NCBI GenBank assembly: GCA_025997135.1
Contig: BNUE01000024.1
Coordinates: 1-17,616, forward strand
Direction: 5' to 3'
DNA from: a candidate division SR1 bacterium
GTDB taxonomy: Bacteria; Patescibacteriota; Gracilibacteria; Absconditabacterales; Absconditicoccaceae
DNA: 17,616 bases
Shown here: one piece after another, positions 1 through 7,221 of the stretch
Numbering within the stretch: position 1 is the first letter of the stretch
Layout: every line of letters begins with the position of its first letter
Made by a program: the position numbers and the translations under genes
The notes under the pieces: generated by a model
The model's input: only the letters and a program-made list of their open reading frames with translations
The model's database searches: none
Told to the model about the DNA's origin: nothing

Positions 1-125
1 TCTTTCCTCTTGATTTAAGTGGTTCTTTTGTGTAGTATTGTGTGGCATCACCTATGAAAGTAAAGATATAAAACGTAACATTTCTATCTTACTGATTGGT
101 GGTGCATTTTGAATTATAATTTTTC
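1..125 (+). repeat. Left arm of a 125-base terminal inverted repeat
   Basis: Bases 1-125 are the exact reverse complement of 17490-17614; base i pairs with base 17615-i, and identity stops at 126. The two arms lie at the extreme ends of the window, so this may be the edge of a longer dispersed repeat at which the assembly broke, or a real inverted repeat. I see no transposase in it. With UGA as Gly one frame is open through the whole arm. Confidence 0.9.
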
Positions 126-181
126 CCAGACTAACTTGACTTGATTTTTGGATGTTTTTGGGTATAATTAGATGTTGTTAG
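2..181 (+). CDS. Possible 3' end of a membrane protein gene, cut by the window edge
   Basis: One plus-strand frame stays open from base 2 to a TAG at 179-181 if TGA is Gly, about 59 codons. It includes a hydrophobic run near codons 32-41 (ISILLIGGAF) followed by GIIIF, which would suit one membrane helix. There is no start in the window because the frame enters from the left edge. Most of it lies inside the inverted repeat, and the toxin-antitoxin promoter overlaps its 3' part, so it may be only a chance open frame. I do not recognise a family. Confidence 0.2.
141..168 (+). promoter_or_regulatory. Promoter of the toxin-antitoxin pair
   Basis: TTGATT (141-146), a 16-base spacer and a perfect TATAAT (163-168) lie 37 bases before the antitoxin ATG. 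The spacing matches the other promoters in the window. A TTGACT at 136-141 would need a 21-base spacer and is less likely. Confidence 0.7.
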
Positions 182-205
182 ATTTATCTTTATAAAATAA
201 AAAAA

Positions 206-520
206 ATGAATACAGATGTAATTACTTTGGACAAAAAGTCTATTATTGCTGAATGGCTAAGTAGTTTTGTCAGCCCAATCACAGTAAGGATAGCAGAAAA
301 AGAGATAGAAATCAGACCTATCAATGATTTTAATGATGAAGACTGGGATTTAGATAAGGATGGAGAAGTTATAATTACGGAAAAAAATAGACAAGCTTAT
401 CAAGAAGCTATGAAAGAAATGGAAAGATGAGAAACTTTGTTGATAGAAGATATGTCAGCATTAACAGCAGATGAATTCCAAAATTTAATCTCTAATCATT
501 TAGCAAAATATGAAGTATAA
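206..520 (+). CDS. Putative antitoxin of a RelE/ParE-type toxin-antitoxin pair
   Basis: A 104-residue acidic protein. One TGA (428-430, read Gly) lies inside; a standard-code caller would stop there at 74 residues, but the frame continues to TAA at 518-520. I do not recognise the family from the sequence. The antitoxin role is inferred from position: its last 11 bases overlap the ATG of a RelE-like toxin, the usual antitoxin-then-toxin order. The C-terminal half is rich in Glu and Asp, as expected of a toxin-neutralising tail. The start at 206 follows an A-rich leader without a clear Shine-Dalgarno sequence and lies behind a good promoter. In such pairs the antitoxin often represses its own promoter, but I see no clear operator palindrome here. 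Confidence 0.75.
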
Positions 521-767
521 AGTAGAATATTCTAAACAAGTATTGAAGTTTTTATCTAAACATACCGAATTGACAGCTAGATTTATGTTAAAAGTAAGTT
601 TAATGGTTAATTGAGAGTTCGAAAAATTAGACATAAAACCTTATGAATGAGAGGAAAAGGCTTATAGACTGAGGATTTGAAAGTATAGGTTTTTGTATAA
701 AAAGTATGAAAATAAGATTTTGATATATTTTTATGATGCAGATTCTAGGTGAGATATTTACAAATAA
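510..767 (+). CDS. RelE/ParE-family toxin
   Basis: An 85-residue basic protein with the RelE/ParE fold signature: an N-terminal helix (MKYKVEYSKQVLKFL), a central YRLRIGKYRFLY strand and a C-terminal ending of DSRGDIYK, matching the family pattern (YRLR.G.YRV.Y and HRGD.Y). RelE enzymes cleave mRNA on the ribosome, while ParE relatives inhibit gyrase; the sequence does not say which applies. All four glycines (residues 35, 48, 56 and 82) are TGA codons, so under the standard code the protein would end after 34 residues. That made it invisible as an ORF, yet every TGA sits at a conserved or acceptable glycine. The gene overlaps the antitoxin by 11 bases and ends at TAA 765-767. Confidence 0.88.
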
Positions 768-790
768 AAAACGGAGGACTAAAAACACTC

Positions 791-818
791 TTGAAAATAA
801 CCAGCAATTTGCTACAAT
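791..818 (+). promoter_or_regulatory. Probable tig promoter
   Basis: TTGAAA (791-796), 16 bases, TACAAT (813-818). Transcription would start near 825, exactly at the base of a hairpin. It is the only good promoter between the toxin gene and tig. Confidence 0.55.
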
Positions 819-823
819 TCAAA

Positions 824-863
824 CTGACTTGAAACCACAGGTCAGCTTTATTTTTCTTTTTTC
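824..863 (+). terminator. Hairpin plus T-rich tract before tig: terminator or 5' mRNA stem-loop
   Basis: CTGACTTG (824-831) pairs with CAGGTCAG (838-845) through one G-U pair around a six-base loop, followed by a T-rich stretch to 863. The form is that of an intrinsic terminator for the toxin-antitoxin unit. It lies downstream of the presumed tig promoter, so it would also be the first structure of the tig transcript, either an attenuator or a stabilising stem. Confidence 0.55.
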
Positions 864-872
864 ATTCGATAG

Positions 873-2078
873 ATGGCTTACAAATTGACAAAATGAGACC
901 AATCTCATTACGACATAGAGATCACTTTTACAGACGCTGACAAAGTTCACGAAAAAGGGCACGTATTGCAACATTATCAGGCAGATATGGAGATACACGG
1001 CTTCAGAAAAGGTCACGCACCTATGGACATCGTAGAAAAGAATATCAATCCTGTGCATCTCGAGAATGCAATTATTGAGCATATCGCACACCATACCTTG
1101 CAGGACATTTTGAAGGAAAACGCAGACATCAAATTTCTAGGCGAGCCATACGGTTTCGACCATTCATCCAAAGACGACAATCACGTTTTGACCCTGAGGT
1201 TAGACGTTTATCCTGAGGTAGAAATCAAAGATGCCAGCCGGCAAAAAACTCAGATGGCAAAGATTGAAACCAAAGTTGAGGACGCTGAGATTGAGTCAGC
1301 ACTTCTGAATTTGAGACAAAATTATGCGGAATATCAGGATAGTGAGACCATAGAGTTAGACACAGTCTCCAAAATCGCACTAGAATGGCTAGATAAATCA
1401 GGTGAAGTCCTAGACAAAGGCACTACATATCTGGGTAAAACTGAATTTCAAGCAAACAAACGGCGAGAAAAAACCTTCATCTCTCACAAAAAAGACGACG
1501 CCATCTCAGAAAAATACGATGCCAAGTCATTACCTGAGGTTTTGCATGCCAAAGAGTGATTAGCTCCAGCTACAATTAGATTTACCATAAAAGACATAAA
1601 AAAGCAGATTTTACCTGATTTTACACCTTCCAATATCGAAAAGTTCTTCGGCAAAGATACAGAATTCAAAACCGAGGAAGCTCTAAAAGATTATATTCGT
1701 AAGACTCTACTCGAGCAAAAAGAGCAGACAGAACTGGTAAAAGTCGTAGAAAACTATATTTCTACCCTTCGCAAAGATTCATTTTCAGTGATTATCCCAC
1801 AGACTATGATTTCTCAGGAATTTCATAGTAGATTGTCTTCTCTCCAGCAGAGATTGTGAAGTGAAGAAAAAGTAAAAGAGTACCTAGAGAAAATGACAGA
1901 AGATCAGAGGAAAAAGTTTGTAGATGACATCCATGATGCAGCCAAGGAGAGCATTGAAAAATTCTTCATCCTAAATAAAGTAGCGGAATTATTAGACATC
2001 AAACTTGACCGAGAATCACAGCCTCAGGACTTAGCTATCGAAAGGACATTATACGAGCATTTCAATCCAGCGAAATAA
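873..2078 (+). CDS. tig: Trigger factor (ribosome-associated chaperone)
   Basis: A 401-residue protein, close to the usual 430. Trigger factor docks at the ribosomal exit tunnel and shields nascent chains. The N-terminal domain carries the family pattern around residues 47-54 (HGFRKGHAP, matching the GFRKGK.P tail-binding loop). The middle PPIase-like region and a long charged helical C-terminal domain follow. Three TGA codons are read as Gly (in TKGDQ, KEGLAP and RLGSEE). The ATG at 873 restores the missing N-terminus ahead of the first in-frame TGA. Four CGA/CGG codons (ASRQK, two in NKRREKTF, LDRES) sit at positions where Trp is plausible, for example WEKTF, while arginines such as GFRKG use AGA. 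No Shine-Dalgarno sequence precedes the start. A hairpin terminator follows the gene. Confidence 0.93.
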
Positions 2079-2089
2079 TCTAAAAACAT

Positions 2090-2119
2090 AAGGGCGGACA
2101 CATAAACCGTCCCTTTTTT
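2090..2119 (+). terminator. Intrinsic terminator after tig
   Basis: AAGGGCGG pairs with CCGTCCCTT (one bulged base) around a short loop, followed by seven T residues. Confidence 0.8.
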
Positions 2120-2193
2120 AAACCAAAAAAACACAGCGTTTTACAACCCACAACTCAAATTATACAGATATTTTCTGATTTGTCAAATTTACC

Positions 2194-3225
2194 CTATCCT
2201 TCCAGTTTCTGACATACATCCTTGAACGTGCAAGTCTCACATTTCTTCGCATTTGTAGTTTTTCTAAAAATAACATAATCTACAGGTTCATTTTTGTATG
2301 GATCTTCATCGATGAGAAACGATTTTTGAGCCGCTACATCCGTCTGAATTCTGGTGATAATATCATCAATATCCTGCTGTTTTAGTATGCCTCCATGACT
2401 ATTCATACTCTGCAAATACACTTCATGAGCCTCAATTCTGATTCATTCCATATTTGTGCTACCTTTTTTGATCAGCATTTTGAGTGCATAAACCTTAAGT
2501 TGATTTGATATTTCATCAGCGGTAATATCTTCTTTACCAGATTTCCAGTCCAGAATTATATAATCAGTATTTGAAATAGTAACTCCAAAGTCAGGAGCTG
2601 CCATCACAGTAATATCTTTCAGTCCTTCAATCTTGGATACATCCACTTTCATTGCTTCAAAATTGGAATTTCTAGGATGCTCTACATATACCAGATGCCC
2701 ACTACTAAAATAATTCTCAATTTTCCCATTTCGTGGGCTGGCTATGAAACGATCGAGATTGTCTTGTACTTTCTGGATAGCAATTGGCAATTGGTCTTCT
2801 ACATTTTCACCATAAAAATGCTCAGACAGCCCAAAACCATCGAAATATCCTTCTAAACCATGAAAATCCGTGCTTTGGGATTTAGCAAATTCTTCTTCCA
2901 TTTCAGATTTTATCTGGTTTTTTAGCTCTTGAATTTTAGTTTCACGCTCTTCATCTGTGATACTTTCAGCATTGAGTGTCCATTTTTTGAGCAGATGCAG
3001 ATAATCAGAGAGTAAATAGTGAGACTTTTCACCAATTCGCATTTCCAGTGATTTCAGCTTTTTGAGGATCAGTGTCTCTTTCCATAGTTCTGGATACTGA
3101 TCTTTGAGTGCAAAAGTATAATAATTGAAGTAATATTTTCTCTCACATCGTTGAAGTAGCGTTATCCTAGTGTTGGACCATGATAGAGTTTTCTTCGTAC
3201 GGGGTTGATAGGTAGGATAAGCCAT
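2194..3225 (-). CDS. RecB-family PD-(D/E)XK nuclease with a likely Fe-S cluster (first copy)
   Basis: A 343-residue protein, split by one TGA (GSTNME-G-IRIEA) under the standard code. The nuclease core is visible: D212 in APDFG, the D226-x-K228 pair in ILDWKSGK, and the helix NQLKVYA (Q242, Y246), which is the RecB/Cas4/AddB motif. Four cysteines bracket the core: C27 near the N-terminus (QRCERKYYF) and C329, C332, C338 (CETCTFKDVC) at the C-terminus. This is the pattern of the 4Fe-4S nuclease clasp in AddB and Cas4. I chose MAYPTY (3223-3225) as the start; an ATG 13 codons upstream adds only a hydrophobic stub. No helicase or cas gene is adjacent, so the role (end processing or another DNA repair step) is inferred. 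CGA codons at 26 and 63 may be Trp. Confidence 0.85.
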
Positions 3226-3269
3226 AATTATATATAATAAGAAATAAAAAGCTGATTTTCTCAACTGTC

Positions 3270-3290
3270 ATTGCGGGCTTGACCCGTAAT
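3270..3290. repeat. Small palindrome with a TTGCGGG stem
   Basis: ATTGCGGG (3270-3277) pairs with CCCGTAAT (3283-3290) around CTTGA, allowing one G-T pair. It is G+C-rich against an A+T-rich surrounding and has no T tract, so it is unlikely to be a terminator. It resembles the small dispersed palindromes found between genes in many bacteria. Confidence 0.55.
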
Positions 3291-3345
3291 CTTTCCAGAA
3301 TATTACCCATTTTTTACCCAAATTATACATAAATGCAAGACTAAC

Positions 3346-3373
3346 TTGAAAACAAAAAGTTTTTCTATATACT
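3346..3373 (+). promoter_or_regulatory. Promoter of prfA
   Basis: TTGAAA (3346-3351), 16 bases, TATACT (3368-3373). Transcription should start near 3380, leaving a leader of about 30 bases, pyrimidine-rich at its end and lacking a Shine-Dalgarno sequence. Confidence 0.75.
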
Positions 3374-3409
3374 AGACTCAGACTTTTAAAACTTCTTCTC
3401 TCTCTTATC

Positions 3410-4480
3410 ATGCTCGAGAAACTCGATAAAATCATATCAAAATACGAAACAACCAGAGATTTGGCTTTACAGCCCGAAACTTTTCAGAACCCAGAAAAAG
3501 CTAAAGTCGTAAATATCGAACTTTCCAGTTTAGAAGGCACTTACAATATCGCTCTGAGATACAAAAAAGCTTTAGAAACCCAAGAATCAGCACAAGAGAT
3601 GCTAGACGCCGAAACTGATCCAGATATGATTGAGATGGCACAAGAAGAGTTAGACCAAGCAAAACAAGAGATACAAAAAGCTGATCAGGAGCTGACTATC
3701 GCGCTTCTACCCAGAGATCCAAATGATGACAAAAATATCTACCTTGAAATCCGTCCAGCTGCAGGAGGGGAGGAGAGTGCATTATTCTGAGCAGAATTAC
3801 TCAAAATGTATCTTGCATATTCCCAGAAGATGGGCTGGAAACCTGAAATAGTGGAGGAGCAACTGACAGATATAGGAGGTATAAAGTTTGTGATGGTGAA
3901 AATTTCAGGTAAAAATGTGTATTCTCTGATGAAATTTGAGAGCTGAGTTCACAGGGTTCAGAGGATTCCAGACACAGAGAGCCAAGGCCGCGTCCACACT
4001 TCCACAGTTACCGTTGCCGTGATGCCAGAGGCAGAGGAGGTTGATATTCAGATTGATCCCAAGGATATTACCATGGATACCTACGCTGCATCATCTTCAG
4101 GATGACAAAATGCTAATAAAAATCAGACTTGAGTTCGTTTACATCATATCCCGACTGGACTTATCGTAAATATCGGAGACTCCAAATCCCAAATGCAAAA
4201 CAAAGAAAAAGCTTTTGCAGTCCTCAAATCTCGCCTTTATCAGATAGAATTAGACAAAAAAACAGAAGAAGAGAGGGGACTCAGATGAACCCAGATATGA
4301 ACAGGTGATAGATCAGAAAAAATTAGAACTTACAATTTTCCTCAGGATAGGGTTACTGATCACCGCATTCACGAGTCACGATCTAATCTTCCTAACATTA
4401 TGGCATGAAACATCGAAGATATTATGGACAAAATGGTCGTAGAAAACCAGACAAAATTATTAGAAGCCAGTGTTTCATAA
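3410..4480 (+). CDS. prfA: Peptide chain release factor 1 (RF1)
   Basis: A 356-residue protein. RF1 reads UAA and UAG and triggers hydrolysis of the finished peptide in the ribosomal A site. The stop-codon reading tripeptide of the PxT class is PDT (187-189, within [14 protein letters not shown]), which marks it as RF1 and not RF2 (SPF). The catalytic GGQ is at residues 231-233, and its second glycine is a TGA codon (4103-4105). The loop reads SSSGGQNANK where SGAGGQ is usual. The other TGA codons are also read as Gly. The C-terminal VTDHRI.S[CGA]SNLPNIM segment has CGA (4379-4381) where relatives often have Trp. RF1 as the sole stop factor fits a genome in which UGA is sense; no RF2 gene is in this window. 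Confidence 0.95.
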
Positions 4481-4500
4481 TTTATAATTCCCGATTGTAG

Positions 4501-4531
4501 GGATAGGCTTGCTCTCGACATGTCTCTATCC
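4501..4531. repeat. Hairpin between the convergent prfA and methyltransferase genes
   Basis: GGATAG (4501-4506) pairs with CTATCC (4526-4531) around a loop that holds a further small palindrome (GACATGTC). There is no T run on either side, so it is not a standard terminator. It fills the gap between the ends of two convergent genes and resembles a dispersed palindromic repeat. Confidence 0.45.
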
Positions 4532-4547
4532 GAAATAACGAAATTTC

Positions 4548-5159
4548 CTACTTCGTGCAGATAATAATATCGCCGATATGAACACCTTTATCCAGTGAAT
4601 GCAACACTTCGACAGAAAATCAGCTTTCTTCTGCTTTTTCCTGTATTTCTTCAGTTGAACGTTTAAATTGCTGAATCTTAAAAACCTTGCTATGCAAGTT
4701 CCACGTAAATTCTCTTCTCTGAAAAAAATGCCCGATAAACAGCTTCCCCTCATCTCTCAAAATACGATAAGCTTCGGAAAAAAAATTATCCACATCTTCC
4801 ACGTGTTCCAGAGTAAAGAAGCTCACAGCGACATCAAAGCTCTCATCCGCCAGCGGAAATCTCTCTTCCAAATCAGCTACCAAATGTTTAGCTCAGCGAG
4901 GGTGCTTTTTTAGCATTTCCTGAGATATATCGAGAGCTACATATTCTCAGTGCGGTATATTTCTGAGCTGATAAAACATTCTGCCATCTCCAGCCCCCAA
5001 ATCTATAATGTCAAAGCTAGATTTCCTAGGTAATAACTGCAAAAAATTGATCTCATAAAAAGAATTCAGGTGGCGATGATGTTGTCAGTATTGATCTGCT
5101 ACAGCATCATAACCCTCTTTTGGAGCTACTATTTCAGTATGTTTACTGTCGTATGTCAT
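4548..5159 (-). CDS. Class I SAM-dependent methyltransferase
   Basis: A 203-residue protein of the Methyltransf_11 type. Motif I, which binds S-adenosylmethionine, is DIIDLGAGDGRMF; an acidic strand end follows (EYVALDIS), then FDVAVSFFTLEHVEDV (motif IV/V region) and the strand GKLFIGHFF. The substrate cannot be told from the sequence. Four TGA codons are read as Gly, including those in DQYGQH and PHGEY. The gene starts 3 bases after the stop of the upstream minus-strand hypothetical gene, so the two form an operon. It converges on prfA. Confidence 0.85.
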
Positions 5160-5162
5160 TTT

Positions 5163-5738
5163 TTACCCATTCAAAAGAGCTAAAAATTCCTGTTCATTAG
5201 GCAATTCCTCTCAGAGTTTTGAAAAATACGTTTTAATAATCAGAAACAATAAATTCGCGAAAGCCTCCTGAGGTACTGGTATATTGTCATGATAAGTGGC
5301 TGACAGTTTCTTCAGATATTCGACATATCATTTTATTGTGATATTTTCTGGCTCTGGAAGTAGATTTTGGAAATGTTTATCTATTTTAAATTTTTTAGCT
5401 TCCGAAACGAAAAAAGGATAAAAAAGTCAGACTACAACTACGGTATTCATATTTTTACGTAGGAATGTTTCACCAGTTTTTGGATTGAAAGTGATGAAAA
5501 AAGTGTCATACAAGGCTTTGATTAGTTCATCACTCGTAATATTCTGTAGTAGAAACGCTAAAAATTGCGAAAATTCAGCATTTTGTGCCTTATCTTGTTT
5601 CAGTTGCTGAGCCACTATTTTAGCTTGACGCGTCTCTTCTTGGACTTTCTGAGCAGCTTCCTCACTGACTTTATCTAGACTCCCAGCTTCTCAGCTTTCG
5701 AGATTTCAGAGCATTTCTTCAGGCATTGAATAATTCAT
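5163..5738 (-). CDS. Hypothetical protein, co-transcribed with the methyltransferase
   Basis: A 191-residue protein I do not recognise. The first 60 residues are acidic, Gln/Glu-rich and probably coiled coil (EEAAQKVQEETRQAKIV). The rest is hydrophobic and helical, with no clear signal peptide or membrane helix. TGA codons at five places are read as Gly, so a standard-code call keeps only a 62-residue fragment. The ATG at 5736-5738 lies about 35 bases from the divergent tRNA promoter. The stop lies 3 bases before the methyltransferase start, so the two products may work together. Confidence 0.7.
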
Positions 5739-5773
5739 AGGATAAAATCAGTTTTCTTTCTACTATTTTTCTC

Positions 5774-5801
5774 TTGAAATACAACAGCTTTTCAATATAA
5801 G
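5774..5801 (+). promoter_or_regulatory. Promoter of the tRNA pair
   Basis: TTGAAA (5774-5779), 16 bases, TATAAG (5796-5801), ending 17 bases before the first tRNA. Confidence 0.75.
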
Positions 5802-5818
5802 AAATTTACGTAATGAAT

Positions 5819-5892
5819 GGCTCCGTAGCTCAGCAGGTTAGAGCGCGCCTCTCATAAGGGCGAGGTCGGTGGTTCGAGTCTACCCGGAGCCA
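5819..5892 (+). tRNA. tRNA with anticodon CAT (elongator Met, possibly Ile2)
   Basis: A full cloverleaf is visible: acceptor GGCTCCG/CGGAGCC, D-arm GCTC...GAGC, anticodon stem CGCCT/GGGCG with loop CTCATAA, and T-arm GGTGG/CTACC. The anticodon is CAT. The first base pairs with the last acceptor base, so it is not an initiator. Elongator Met and lysidine-type Ile2 tRNAs share this anticodon; the GGCTxCGTAGCTCAG start favours elongator Met. No CCA end is encoded. Confidence 0.95.
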
Positions 5893-5921
5893 AATTTAAT
5901 AATTGAATAATTAAAAATCAA

Positions 5922-6008
5922 GGTGGGGTGGATGAGTGGTCGAAGTCAGCTCACTGCTAACGAGTCGTACTGTAATAGGTACCGAGGGTTCGAATCCCTC
6001 CCCCACCG
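5922..6008 (+). tRNA. tRNA-Ser (GCT)
   Basis: An 87-base class II tRNA with acceptor GGTGGGG/CCCCACC, anticodon loop CTGCTAA (anticodon GCT), a long variable arm with GTAC/GTAC pairing and T-arm GAGGG/CCCTC. It reads AGC/AGU serine codons. The pair closing the anticodon loop appears to be A-C. It lies 29 bases after the CAT tRNA and probably shares its transcript. No CCA end is encoded. Confidence 0.95.
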
Positions 6009-6019
6009 AGTTTAAATTT

Positions 6020-6042
6020 CTGCCTAGATGGCGGTTTTTTTT
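6020..6042 (+). terminator. Intrinsic terminator of the tRNA pair
   Basis: CTGCC (6020-6024) pairs with GGCGG (6030-6034) around TAGAT, followed by eight T residues. Confidence 0.85.
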
Positions 6043-6072
6043 ATTTCAGCATATTTCAGCGGAAAATATCTA

Positions 6073-6099
6073 TTGACTTTTGTAAAAAATAAGTATAAT
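6073..6099 (+). promoter_or_regulatory. Promoter with no long gene behind it
   Basis: TTGACT (6073-6078), 15 bases, perfect TATAAT (6094-6099), one of the strongest matches in the window. It fires toward a terminator less than 60 bases away. Confidence 0.65.
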
Positions 6100-6105
6100 A
6101 AAGGT

Positions 6106-6152
6106 ATATGTTAACTAAAAAACATTAGGACAGGTAAATCTTGTCCTTTTTT
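6106..6152 (+). ncRNA. Possible small RNA of about 47 bases
   Basis: A strong promoter (TATAAT at 6094-6099) is followed within about 30 bases by a hairpin terminator, so the transcript would be about 47 bases. It holds only a six-codon ORF (MLTKKH, 6108-6128) with a GGTAT leader. No plus-strand gene follows for over 1 kb, so it is not a leader of a downstream gene. The 3' end is antisense to the last codon of tatD. The RNA is inferred from signals only. Confidence 0.4.
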
Positions 6153-6153
6153 T
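6127..6153 (+). terminator. Hairpin terminator, probably working both ways
   Basis: AGGACA (6127-6132) pairs with TGTCCT (6142-6147) around nine bases, followed by seven T. On the minus strand an A run precedes it and TTTTTT follows after three bases, so it can also end the tatD transcript, whose stop codon is at 6152-6154. Confidence 0.8.
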
Positions 6154-6985
6154 ATAAATCAAACAAATCTCTTACATTTTGCTCCACCAAATCTTTCACT
6201 TCACCAGTTGAAACTTCAAGTAATTCTGCAATTTTTTCGACAACGTATGACACATAATGAGGATAATTCATCTGTCCACGAAAAGCCTGAGGTGGAAGCC
6301 ATGGAGCGTCGGTTTCAGTCAGAATTTTTGCCTTTTTTAGGGATAGCAGTGCATCTCTGCTAGACTGAGCATTTTTATAAGTGATGATATTGGTAAACCC
6401 AATTCGTAGCTCTGGAAATCTTTCTTCAAGTATAGCAATCTCTTCTGGTCAATAACCGAAACAGTGAAAATATATCTTCAAATCAGTAAAATCTTTCAAA
6501 ATTTCCAAAGTTTCAGAAAAAGCTGATCTGGAATGAATAACGATTGGTAATCCAAGTTCACGAGCCAATTCACAGTGAAGGCGAAACATCTCTTGCTGAT
6601 CTTTTAGCGGTTTTGCATCATCGCCGTGCAGGTCAATTCAGCACTCTCATATTGCGACGACTTCATTTGGATTGGAAATTGCGAGAGTGCGAAGCTGTTG
6701 AATAGTTGCGAGAAATAACCCCCTCCCCCCTTCGGGGGACTCCATCTGTCAGGGGAGGAAAATATCGATATCATCTGGATGAATTCATACGGTCGCTTTG
6801 ACGATCAAGTCTGGAAAGAAAGTTTTCGCTTCTTTGGCTATTTGAACTCAATTTTCATTATAAGCCTGGTGAGCTCCCGCATTTATGAGTATTTTTCATC
6901 CAGCATCCTGAAAAGCCTGAAGATGTAGCCTCCAGTCTTCAAATAAGGGTGAGAAATTGATATGAGTATGTGCGTCTACGAGCAT
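6152..6985 (-). CDS. tatD: TatD-family metal-dependent DNase
   Basis: A 277-residue TIM-barrel hydrolase. The metal-binding motifs are in order: VDAHTH at the N-terminus, AIGECGIDLHG, IVIHSRSAF, YFHCFGYG and LTETDAPWLPP. TatD proteins are 3'-5' DNA exonucleases linked to repair of damaged DNA. At least seven TGA codons are read as Gly, two of them inside motifs (ECGID, HCFGYG). CGA at 6404-6406 lies in ELRIGF, where relatives have an aromatic residue. A G+C-rich palindrome is inserted in frame near residues 76-89, adding about a dozen residues between GIHPDD and the GE.GID strand. The gene starts 5 bases after the region of hicA, and the three minus-strand genes may share a transcript. Confidence 0.93.
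6722..6758. repeat. G+C-rich palindromic element inserted in frame within tatD
   Basis: CCTCCCC (6722-6728) can pair with GGGGAGG (6752-6758), and inside it CCCCC-TTC-GGGGG forms a second hairpin. The segment is far richer in G+C than its surroundings and codes for a Pro/Gly/Glu-rich stretch that TatD relatives lack. It keeps the reading frame and, on the coding strand, uses one TGA (Gly). Confidence 0.6.
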
Positions 6986-6990
6986 TTTGA

Positions 6991-7221
6991 TTATAAATTT
7001 TCTATTAATTTTTCGACACTAATATCTGATTGTATCAATATACTTTTTAATGTTTAAATAGCTAATTCATCGTGTATTGGGGTAATGACAGTCCTTTTTA
7101 ATCAGTCTTCCACTTTACAAACCTTTACATGACTTCCTTTTTGAGGGACAAACGTAAAACCTAATTTTAGCAAACAACTCATAACTTGTTCTCCTGATAA
7201 TGTTGAGTATTTTTTCGTCAT
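6991..7221 (-). pseudogene. hicA: HicA-type mRNA interferase toxin, broken by an in-frame TAA
   Basis: The product begins MTKKYSTLSGEQV and has the HicA fold markers: a helix, LGFTFVPQKGSHVK with the catalytic His in GSH, and RTVITPIHDEL. HicA toxins are small double-stranded-RNA-binding-fold mRNA nucleases. A TAA at 7054-7056 stops the frame after 55 residues. The same frame then continues in good HicA sequence (TLKSILIQSDISVEKLIENL) to TAA at 6991-6993, giving 76 residues if read through. Relatives have Gly just before TLKSIL, and Gly here is often TGA, so a single TGA-to-TAA change explains the break. An earlier TGA in VEDGLKR is read as Gly. The toxin is probably inactive, or made only by readthrough. 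Confidence 0.8.

Noticed and set aside
819..1094. Minus-strand 91-codon open frame
   Set aside because: Antisense to the N-terminal part of trigger factor, with no promoter or family signature.
4526..4753. Minus-strand 75-codon frame overlapping the methyltransferase gene
   Set aside because: It is an out-of-frame shadow; the methyltransferase frame is continuous once TGA is read as Gly.
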